A stretch of 7,191 nt of DNA, taken from Alphaproteobacteria bacterium (GTDB taxonomy: Bacteria; Pseudomonadota; Alphaproteobacteria; Sphingomonadales; Sphingomonadaceae). The stretch lies in the NCBI GenBank assembly GCA_018970965.1, contig JAGWVG010000085.1:1-7191 (forward strand), given 5' to 3'. The notes under the pieces were generated by a model, which was given only the letters and a program-made list of their open reading frames with translations, had not been told where the DNA came from and did not search any database. The position numbers and the translations under genes are program-made. This document shows positions 1 to 5,325 of the stretch, piece after piece. Positions within the stretch are counted from its first letter, which is position 1, and every line of letters begins with the position of its first letter.

Positions 1-734
1 GCCCCCATGCCGCCGACGCTATGGCCCCACGCCCCCTTCTTGCCGTTCACCTCGCCAAAAACGTGGTGGAGGAGGACATAGGCCGAGCCCGGTGTATCTG
101 GCGACGCATAATTGCCAACCACCGCATCAAAGCCAAAAGCCGCCTTCACGGCCTCACTTTCAAACCAGCTATCAAGCATGGTTCGCGCTGACTTGGTAAA
201 GAGGTCCAGCACATCGCGCTGCCGCTCTACTGACAAGCGCGCCAATCGGCGGCCCTGACGGGCGCCATCGATCAGCGTTTTCAAACCATCGCCAATATTG
301 GGCGGGCTTTGCATCGCCAAATCGCGCAGAACATCGGCCACGGCATCCAACATATCATAATATTCTGGCAGCACGCGGGCATCATGTTCAGAAAAACGTC
401 GGAACTCGGCCTGCGTGCGCTCCAACCCACCACCGAGCTTGAGATAGCCTCCATCTTCTTGCGGCAGAAAATTGGAGATTGGCCGTTCAATGACGCGATA
501 ACCCTGATCTTCCAGCTTCATGTCGCGAATGACCTGCGGCTGAAGCAAGCTCACCGTGTAGCTGGCAACCGAATTGCGGAAGCCGGGGTGAAATTCTTCC
601 GTCACCGCTGCACCACCAACAACCGATCGGCGCTCAACAAGACGCACCTTCAGGCCTGCGCGCGCCAAGTAAAAGGCACAGACAAGGCCGTTATGTCCCG
701 CGCCAATAATGACGGCATCATATTTCTGGGTCAT
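1..734 (-). CDS. PYROXD2/phytoene-desaturase-like FAD-dependent oxidoreductase (3' part outside window)
   Basis: The visible 244 N-terminal residues open with MTQKYDAVIIGAGHNGLVCA. This is the dinucleotide-binding GxGxxG of a Rossmann fold, followed by LVERRSVVGGAAVTEEF, the second FAD-contact stretch typical of phytoene-desaturase and PYROXD2-like flavoproteins. Further family signatures are PGFRNSVASYTVSLLQP, the DGGYLKLG strand and, near the cut, SPDTPGSAYVLLHHVFGEVN and GAWGHSVGGMG. Family members have about 500-550 residues, so roughly half is present. The family oxidises or isomerises hydrophobic substrates; the substrate here is unknown. The ATG at 734 is preceded on the minus strand by a GAGAG element about 8 nt away, and the gene starts 10 bp after the stop of the Rieske oxygenase gene. 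The two are therefore very probably co-transcribed from the promoter near 1933-1961. The family call is firm; the specific reaction is not. Confidence 0.93.
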   Translation of the reverse strand, partial: MTQKYDAVIIGAGHNGLVCAFYLARAGLKVRLVERRSVVGGAAVTEEFHPGFRNSVASYTVSLLQPQVIRDMKLEDQGYRVIERPISNFLPQEDGGYLKLGGGLERTQAEFRRFSEHDARVLPEYYDMLDAVADVLRDLAMQSPPNIGDGLKTLIDGARQGRRLARLSVERQRDVLDLFTKSARTMLDSWFESEAVKAAFGFDAVVGNYASPDTPGSAYVLLHHVFGEVNGKKGAWGHSVGGMG

Positions 735-744
735 CGCAAATCTC

Positions 745-1911
745 TCAGGCGCGCGGCGGCGCATAGCTGGCCGGGGGCTGAGTGCCACAGGCCTCGGGGA
801 TCAGGGTACGCAATTTGCGCGCAAAGGCGCGCAGGCAAACTTCGCTTTCGCCCAATGGGCCGGGTGCATAGCTTTTGCTTTCCATGCCCAATTGGACGCG
901 ATTGATTAGCGCCGTGTCTTCAGCATTCACCTGACGATTAATCCGCCAATTGAGATACCGCGCCGCGCGCATTTCACGCCGATCATCAGGCAGACAATAG
1001 GCAATCTCGCGGATCAACGTCGTCGTCGCGGTGAGTGGGATGAATTGCATGAAATCCACCTGATCGGGGTAGATATCGAAAGCAACATTCGGCCAGAGTT
1101 TGAAATAGAGCCAATGGCGCTGCCGATCTTCTGGCAAGTGATCGACGCGCGGGAGCAGCGCTTGGTAGGCGCGCTCGGAGGCATTGCGCGATGGCCGATC
1201 AACCAAATCGCCCCACATGCGATCGACATGGTCATGCGCCTCAATGCCATAGGATTTGCCAAACAGGCGCGTCAGCCCGGGATGCGCCACGGGGATGTGC
1301 AGGCCGTCGGAATAATTGTCCGCCACATTCTTCCAGTTCACCGTGCGGTGACGCAACGTAACGCGGCCAAAGGCTTTCATTTCTTCAAAGCGGTAAGGCG
1401 CAACCATATGATCGTACGGGGCCATCATTTCGGCGACTGAGGGGCCCCCGCTTTCCAGCTGCACGAATACGAAGCCCCGCCAAACCTCGCACGCAACGGG
1501 GATGAGCCCAAGTTGATCGAGGTTGAGGCCCTGATAATCCGCCTTGCCAGGCACGCCCGTCAGGCGGCCATCTTTTTCATAGGCCCAGCCATGATAAGGG
1601 CAGACAAGCTTTTTGGCGCAGCCATAAGACCCATCGACAATGCGCGAGGCGCGATGGCGGCACACATTGTGAAATGCCCGCACCGCACCATCATCCCCGC
1701 GAATGGCAATCACGCTTTCGCCCAGATAATCGAGGCCATGCCAATCGCCCGGCTGTGCGATATCGCTGATGTGACAAACAACCTGCCAACTTGGGCGAAT
1801 GACCCGCTCCATCTCAACTTTGAAGAAATCAGTGTCATGATAGACCCAGCCCGGCAGGCTCAGCCCATCCAGATCATCAGCAGCGTTCGAAATAGAAAAT
1901 GCGGTGGCCAT
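745..1911 (-). CDS. Rieske [2Fe-2S] non-heme iron oxygenase, alpha subunit
   Basis: The 388-residue protein has the normal length and layout for a Rieske oxygenase large subunit. The N-terminal Rieske domain carries CRH (C84, H86) and CPYHGW (C104, H107), the ligands of the [2Fe-2S] cluster. The C-terminal catalytic domain contains NWKNVADNYSDGLHIPVAH, giving the iron-binding H205 and H210 with D202 as the usual electron-bridging aspartate; D332 in the NAEDTALINRVQ stretch is the likely third ligand. All catalytic residues are thus present. It should be cytoplasmic, inserting oxygen into (mono- or dioxygenation), or demethylating, an organic substrate with electrons from a reductase; no reductase is encoded in the window. 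The ATG at 1911 is chosen because AGAGGGA lies 4 nt upstream. A frame open to 2061 would run antisense through the regulator and lose the ribosome site. It is paired with the downstream FAD oxidoreductase. BetI-like regulators and Rieske enzymes also occur with choline, betaine and carnitine pathways, but the substrate is unknown here. Confidence 0.95.
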   Translation of the reverse strand: MATAFSISNAADDLDGLSLPGWVYHDTDFFKVEMERVIRPSWQVVCHISDIAQPGDWHGLDYLGESVIAIRGDDGAVRAFHNVCRHRASRIVDGSYGCAKKLVCPYHGWAYEKDGRLTGVPGKADYQGLNLDQLGLIPVACEVWRGFVFVQLESGGPSVAEMMAPYDHMVAPYRFEEMKAFGRVTLRHRTVNWKNVADNYSDGLHIPVAHPGLTRLFGKSYGIEAHDHVDRMWGDLVDRPSRNASERAYQALLPRVDHLPEDRQRHWLYFKLWPNVAFDIYPDQVDFMQFIPLTATTTLIREIAYCLPDDRREMRAARYLNWRINRQVNAEDTALINRVQLGMESKSYAPGPLGESEVCLRAFARKLRTLIPEACGTQPPASYAPPRA

Positions 1912-1915
1912 TGCG

Positions 1916-1922
1916 TCCCTCT
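1916..1922 (-). promoter_or_regulatory. Ribosome binding site deciding the Rieske gene start
   Basis: On the minus strand the sequence reads AGAGGGA, then CGCA, then ATG at 1911. This is the only good Shine-Dalgarno match near the beginning of the reading frame, and it places the start after the divergent regulator rather than inside it. Confidence 0.75.
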
Positions 1923-1940
1923 GTTGTACAAATGTATAAC
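1923..1940. promoter_or_regulatory. Putative TetR-family operator (18-bp inverted repeat)
   Basis: GTTGTACAAATGTATAAC consists of half-sites GTTGTACA and TGTATAAC around a central AA. The reverse complement of the right half is GTTATACA, so 7 of 8 positions match. Size and symmetry are typical of operators bound by TetR-family dimers. It lies in the 35-bp gap between the divergent starts, covering TATACA of the leftward promoter and TATAAC of the rightward one. The adjacent regulator is the obvious candidate to bind here and silence both directions. The repeat is seen directly; who binds it is inference. Confidence 0.7.
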
Positions 1941-1961
1941 AAGAGCATGGTCGACCCGCAA
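1933..1961 (-). promoter_or_regulatory. Candidate promoter of the Rieske-FAD oxidoreductase operon
   Basis: On the minus strand TTGCGG (1961-1956) is followed after exactly 17 bp by TATACA (1938-1933), a plausible sigma-70-type promoter. The predicted start near 1926 gives a short leader carrying the AGAGGGA ribosome site. The -35 box lies inside the first codons of the divergent TetR gene and the -10 box inside the inverted repeat, so a bound repressor would block it. Confidence 0.5.
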
Positions 1962-2555
1962 GCGACAGAGGCCCGTGCCACTTTTTACCGCGCGCCAGCA
2001 GATGCGCGGCGGCAAGATCTGGTTGCCGCCTGCGCCCGGGTTCTTGCAGAAAAAGGCGCACAGGGCTGCACGGTTCGCGCTATTTGCGCCGAAGCTGGTG
2101 TTTCGCCCGGGCTGCTTCGGCATTATTTTGCAGGCATTGGCGATTTGATTGCGGAAACCTATCGCCAGACCGGGCACCATGTTCAAACCGCGCTAGAGCG
2201 GGCGGTCGCCCATGCGCCCGACGACCCCAAAGACCGGCTTTTGGCTTATTTAACAGCCAGCTTTGCCCCCGAAATTGCCGACGGCGCGCTCTTATCAACA
2301 TGGCTCGCCTTTTGGAGCCTGACACGCACAGACCCCATCATCGCCCGCTTACATCATGAGATTTACAGCGATTATCGGCAGGGCCTTGAAGATCTTTTAC
2401 AAGCCTATCGTCCGGCAGCAGATCAGCGGCTGACGACCATTGCCCTGACGGCGTTAGTCGATGGGTTGTGGCTGGAACTCAGCCTTGGAAACGCGCCGTT
2501 CACGCCCCCTGAAGCGCGCAGGCTGGCCGCGCAATGGCTGGATGCGCTTATCTGA
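1947..2555 (+). CDS. TetR-family transcriptional regulator, BetI-like
   Basis: The 202-residue protein has the typical TetR length. The N-terminal DNA-binding domain spans about residues 20-66, with the helix-turn-helix around TVRAICAEAGVSPGLLRHYF (42-61). The C-terminal ligand and dimer domain resembles the BetI group (TetR_C_6), with TWLAFWSLTRTDP (118-130) and DGLWLELSLG (172-181). It is probably a ligand-released repressor of the divergent Rieske operon and of itself, through the 18-bp inverted repeat just upstream. Start choice: an in-frame ATG at 1932 would put the first codon within the operator and has no ribosome site; the ATG at 1947 fits the predicted promoter as a leaderless start, so I prefer it with moderate confidence. 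The last 102 bp overlap the end of the convergent sulfatase-like gene. Inducer unknown. Confidence 0.93.
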   Translation: MVDPQATEARATFYRAPADARRQDLVAACARVLAEKGAQGCTVRAICAEAGVSPGLLRHYFAGIGDLIAETYRQTGHHVQTALERAVAHAPDDPKDRLLAYLTASFAPEIADGALLSTWLAFWSLTRTDPIIARLHHEIYSDYRQGLEDLLQAYRPAADQRLTTIALTALVDGLWLELSLGNAPFTPPEARRLAAQWLDALI

Positions 2556-4247
2556 TCTTTTAAAGGCAGGGCGCACATAATCTGACATGGGCGGCGCCAC
2601 CAATTTGGGCAAATCTATCTCGACCAAATCGGGCTTTTGAGTGCGCAAGCCATTGAAATGACCAATGCGCGCAAAGCGATCCTGAGGCCGCTCATCTAAA
2701 GGCCGCCCATAATGCGCCCGCACAGCCGCGCGATCATAGCCCATGAGCAGCAACATCGTTGGAAAGATGCGAAAGCCCGTCGCGCGATTATAATTTTGGG
2801 CATAGGCCTTGGCCCAATCCAACCCCAATCGATATTTGGGGCCAATAATCACCAACGGCACAATGCCCTGCTCCATCGCATGGACATCCGATGTGCAATG
2901 CGTGGCGAGGCCCGGATTAGGACGCTCCCGCAAAGCCAATCCATGATCCGAAGTATAGAGAATAAGGGACTGTTGACCTTCTAACTTGCCAAGGAGGCGA
3001 TCAAAAAAAGTGCCGACCGACCAAGCCAGTGCGTTGCGGTAGCCATTGCGATAACGCGCCCATTGATCTGGGGACCAGCTTGCGCCTTCGGGGTTTGAAA
3101 AAGCCTGCCACATATCTGCCTGCCGGCGGCGCAACTGGTCAGGCTGGTAACGCGCGTGGTCGGGCGGATATTTATTGAGGATGGGGAAATGTGCGCCGAC
3201 CTTGTTGACATAGATGAAATCTCGGCGGCCATTGCGGCTGTAGCGGGCAATCAGATCGGCCAATTCAAGATCCCGCAGATACATGGGCAATGTGCTGATT
3301 GAAACAAAGTCCTCAATCTGGATGCGCTCACTGAGCTGCATCATGTTCTGCAAAGCGCCATTGCCCATCTGCCCCTCAAGATAGACCGTGTGAAACCCTG
3401 CTTGGCGCGCATATGCCCATATCGATGGCCATTGAAAGGCCGCTGTCGCGAAGTTGTTTTGGGTGCCCCCAAAACGCAGCAGATAGTTGGAATAGACACT
3501 ACATCCGCTGATTGCAGCTGCATGACCATAGTTGACGACGCGCAGAGATGGCGGTGGGCGCAATAGGCCTGAGCGGACACCCTCAGGCCGTGTGACATCG
3601 AGATAATGGGCCCCAACGCTTTCATCGACAATCAACACAATATCTTGCGGCACGCGTGCAGCCTGAGGCGGGGGCAAAATTTTGTGTCGAAAGCTGCCAA
3701 CATTCTTTTGGTCCTGCGCGGCGTAGAGCAGCATATGGCCAAGCGCCGCATAGCCCGGTGGCATCCCCCGCGCCCCGGTTCCACCCTGGCGGTAGATAAG
3801 GGCCAGCAGCAGGCCAAAACTTAGCAGGGGGATTATGAGCGCTGGTAAACTTGCCAATCGGTATCGCACTGGGGGCAAAGCAAGCGCCACGAACAGCACG
3901 CCACCCAAAGCAACGCCAACGCCTATTGCCCCCCAAAAATGCGCAAGTGCGGCATCGCCTGCGGTGCGGCTAAGATACACACCAACTGCGGCTTCATAAT
4001 CGAGCGGCGCCCCCGTGGCGCGCTCATAGCCAATTTGAACGGCAGCCATAGCGGCCAAAAGCAAGGCCAGCGGCACGCGCAGCCAAGCGGTCCGCATCTG
4101 GCCCAATGTGACCAAGCCAAAAGCAAGGCCTGCATATAAAAGCCCAAAGACACAAAAGGTTTGCGCCGTATCAATCCGCGCAAGCCGCCCGCCAATGGCC
4201 CCATAGTCAGAGACCAGATAGATCAGCAGAAGAATGAATTTGATCAA
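2454..4247 (-). CDS. Membrane sulfatase-fold protein, phosphoethanolamine transferase-like
   Basis: The 597-residue protein has five hydrophobic segments (about residues 3-18, 31-50, 57-73, 104-124, 133-152), then an extracytoplasmic sulfatase/alkaline-phosphatase-fold domain from about residue 200. This is the layout of EptA-type phosphoethanolamine transferases and related LtaS-like enzymes. Likely metal ligands are D208-E209 (IVLIVDES), D434-H435 (YTSDHG) and a histidine in THCTSDVH (H450 or H456). VGAHFPILNKYP (350-361) matches the GSHGPxYxxRYP region of EptA. Where EptA has its nucleophilic Thr, an ungapped reading puts S250 of ISGCS, so a serine nucleophile is possible. It may transfer a phospho-head group to a lipid or glycan, or be a hydrolase; the acceptor is unknown. 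The start is TTG (4247): no in-frame ATG exists upstream, and one 50 codons downstream would lose two membrane segments. The final 33 residues are basic and overlap the TetR gene; homologues may end near YVRPAFKR (557-564). Confidence 0.88.
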   Translation of the reverse strand: MIKFILLLIYLVSDYGAIGGRLARIDTAQTFCVFGLLYAGLAFGLVTLGQMRTAWLRVPLALLLAAMAAVQIGYERATGAPLDYEAAVGVYLSRTAGDAALAHFWGAIGVGVALGGVLFVALALPPVRYRLASLPALIIPLLSFGLLLALIYRQGGTGARGMPPGYAALGHMLLYAAQDQKNVGSFRHKILPPPQAARVPQDIVLIVDESVGAHYLDVTRPEGVRSGLLRPPPSLRVVNYGHAAAISGCSVYSNYLLRFGGTQNNFATAAFQWPSIWAYARQAGFHTVYLEGQMGNGALQNMMQLSERIQIEDFVSISTLPMYLRDLELADLIARYSRNGRRDFIYVNKVGAHFPILNKYPPDHARYQPDQLRRRQADMWQAFSNPEGASWSPDQWARYRNGYRNALAWSVGTFFDRLLGKLEGQQSLILYTSDHGLALRERPNPGLATHCTSDVHAMEQGIVPLVIIGPKYRLGLDWAKAYAQNYNRATGFRIFPTMLLLMGYDRAAVRAHYGRPLDERPQDRFARIGHFNGLRTQKPDLVEIDLPKLVAPPMSDYVRPAFKRSDKRIQPLRGQPARFRGRERRVSKAEFQPQPID

Positions 4248-4350
4248 CGCGCCAGCCCCATGCGGAGCCGCGCATGGTATCGGGCAGAGTTTAAAAAAGC
4301 CTTGGCCGTGCCCCCTTAACGGATGGGTATAGCGGAAAAGTCAGGTCAGC

Positions 4351-4364
4351 AAAGGCTGGCCTTT
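4351..4364. repeat. Perfect 6-bp inverted repeat in divergent intergenic region
   Basis: AAAGGC-TG-GCCTTT lies in the 164-bp gap between the divergent sulfatase-like and aldolase-like genes, about 50 bp before the latter's start. It could be an operator half-site pair or a chance palindrome. No regulator gene adjoins it, and it lacks a T-tract, so it is not an evident terminator. Confidence 0.35.
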
Positions 4365-4383
4365 CGCCATTTGCGTGATATTC

Positions 4384-4391
4384 TTGCGCAA
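4384..4391. repeat. Palindrome TTGCGCAA upstream of the aldolase-like gene
   Basis: TTGCGCAA is a perfect 8-bp palindrome 20 bp before the ATG at 4412. TTGCG also occurs at 4371-4375, 13 bp earlier, so the pair could form nested or repeated contacts for a regulator. I found no convincing -10 and -35 pair here. The site is weak evidence by itself. Confidence 0.25.
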
Positions 4392-4411
4392 ACTTATTCA
4401 GGAGAGCATGC

Positions 4412-5206
4412 ATGGCCACTGTCATGAAGACCGGCACTGTTGCCAATGACGATCATATCCGCGCATCCGTAAGTGATGAAGAATGGGCCGTTCGCGTCGA
4501 CTTGGCCGCGGCCTACCGCTTGGTCGCGCTTTATGGCTGGGATGATCTTATCTTCACGCACCTTTCAGCGCGCGTGCCGGGGCCGGAACATCATTTTCTC
4601 ATCAATCCGTACGACATGATGTTTGAGGAAATTACGGCCTCGAGCCTTGTGAAAATTGATGTGGAAGGTCAGCCCGTTATTCCGACAGCCCATCCAGTAA
4701 ACCCGGCAGGCTTTACCATTCATAGTGCGCTCCACATGGCGCGCGAAGATGCGCATGCTGTCATGCATCTGCACACACCCGCGGGGCAGGCCGTGAGTGC
4801 CATGAGCGAGGGGCTTTTGCCTCACACGCAAACCGCGATGATCGCGCTGCATGATGTCGCCTATCATGAATATGAAGGCATCGCGACCGATCTGGAAGAG
4901 CGCGAACGCCTGGTCGAAGATATGGGTCAGAAGAATATGATGATCCTGCGCAACCATGGCACGCTGGCCGTTGGGCCGTCCGTCGCCGAGTGTTTCTTGC
5001 GCCTCTATTTCTTGGAGCGCGCGTGTGACGCACAAGTGAAGATGCTCTCCGCGGGGCGGGATGCACTATACAATCCGCCGCAAGGCACGCCGCAAAAGGT
5101 GGAACAGCAATCCTCAGGCCCCGGCATGGCGCTGGTGGCGCGCGGCCTTGCCTGGCCTGCGCTGTTGCGCAAGCTCGACCGGATTGACCCCAGCTATCGC
5201 AGTTAG
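4412..5206 (+). CDS. Class II aldolase/adducin-family protein lacking the canonical catalytic Glu
   Basis: The 264-residue protein belongs to the aldolase II/adducin-head fold. MHLHTPAG supplies H119 and H121, and LRNHGTLAVG supplies H182. The 61-residue spacing from second to third histidine equals that of zinc ligands H94 and H155 in E. coli L-fuculose-phosphate aldolase (FucA). Family hallmarks FTHLSARVPG, FLINPYDMMFEEITASSL and NPAGFTIHSALH place it in the adducin-like branch rather than with sugar-phosphate aldolases. The FucA catalytic Glu73, 19 residues before the first zinc histidine, corresponds to G100. The metal site is therefore intact but the usual acid/base is missing, so a standard aldol cleavage should not be assumed. 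The start at 4412 is supported by CAGGAGAG (4399-4406), 5 nt away. The protein is cytoplasmic, with no signal peptide. The next gene, phoD, lies 119 bp downstream on the same strand; co-transcription is possible but not shown. Confidence 0.93.
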   Translation: MATVMKTGTVANDDHIRASVSDEEWAVRVDLAAAYRLVALYGWDDLIFTHLSARVPGPEHHFLINPYDMMFEEITASSLVKIDVEGQPVIPTAHPVNPAGFTIHSALHMAREDAHAVMHLHTPAGQAVSAMSEGLLPHTQTAMIALHDVAYHEYEGIATDLEERERLVEDMGQKNMMILRNHGTLAVGPSVAECFLRLYFLERACDAQVKMLSAGRDALYNPPQGTPQKVEQQSSGPGMALVARGLAWPALLRKLDRIDPSYRS

Positions 5207-5256
5207 GCATCGGGGCGTCTGCCTCTGTCATTCCGGCGCAATATCGGGCCAATAGC

Positions 5257-5278
5257 TATGGTCCAGATATTGACCATA
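5257..5278. repeat. 7-bp inverted repeat upstream of phoD
   Basis: TATGGTC (5257-5263) and GACCATA (5272-5278) are perfectly complementary around an 8-nt loop. They sit in the 119-bp gap before phoD. The right arm overlaps the first copy of an 11-bp near-direct repeat: CCATAAGGGAT at 5274-5284 and CCATAGGGGAT at 5307-5317, one mismatch. The second copy contains the phoD ribosome site. No T-tract follows, so it is not a classical terminator. It may be an operator or a by-product of an antisense reading frame across this stretch. Confidence 0.35.
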
Positions 5279-5310
5279 AGGGATGCCTGTCGCAGGACGG
5301 GGCAAGCCAT

Positions 5311-5316
5311 AGGGGA
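5311..5316 (+). promoter_or_regulatory. Ribosome binding site deciding the phoD start
   Basis: AGGGGA directly abuts a possible TTG start at 5317, leaving no spacer, but lies 9 nt before the ATG at 5326. The ATG is therefore the better start, and the protein begins MTIKIDRRAL, placing the twin arginine close to the N-terminus. Confidence 0.7.
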
Positions 5317-5325
5317 TTGAAGTCA

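Larger units (their letters stand above)
1911..1940 (+). promoter_or_regulatory. Candidate promoter of the TetR gene, possibly giving a leaderless mRNA
   Basis: TTGCGT (1911-1916) and TATAAC (1935-1940) are separated by 18 bp and resemble sigma-70 -35 and -10 boxes. Transcription would begin about 6-7 nt past the -10 box, at or next to the ATG at 1947. No usable Shine-Dalgarno sequence lies before that ATG: AAGAG ends 1 nt from it, which is too close. The pair is inferred by eye only, and the -35 match is weak. Confidence 0.4.

Noticed and set aside
309..905. 198-codon plus-strand frame across the FAD oxidoreductase and the end of the Rieske gene
   Set aside because: It spans two genuine genes on the opposite strand and shows no domain; it is a shadow frame.
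1912..2061. Upstream extension of the Rieske frame to an ATG at 2061
   Set aside because: It would add 50 residues antisense to the conserved TetR DNA-binding domain, ignores the AGAGGGA site before 1911, and gives an N-terminus unlike Rieske oxygenases.
4290..4312. TTTTTT run on the minus strand in the sulfatase leader as an attenuator
   Set aside because: Only a 3-bp stem precedes the T-run, too weak for termination.
4412..5206. Naming the aldolase-fold gene fucA or another sugar-phosphate aldolase
   Set aside because: The catalytic Glu position is Gly and the sequence hallmarks are of the adducin-like branch, so a specific symbol is not justified.
5204..5224. AGGCA...TGCCT stem after the aldolase-like gene as a terminator
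   Set aside because: The stem is only 5 bp around a 10-nt loop and no T-tract follows.
5225..5231. CTGTCAT heptamer upstream of phoD as a Pho box
   Set aside because: A Pho box needs a second CTGTCA-like heptamer 11 bp away; the flanking positions match poorly on both sides.
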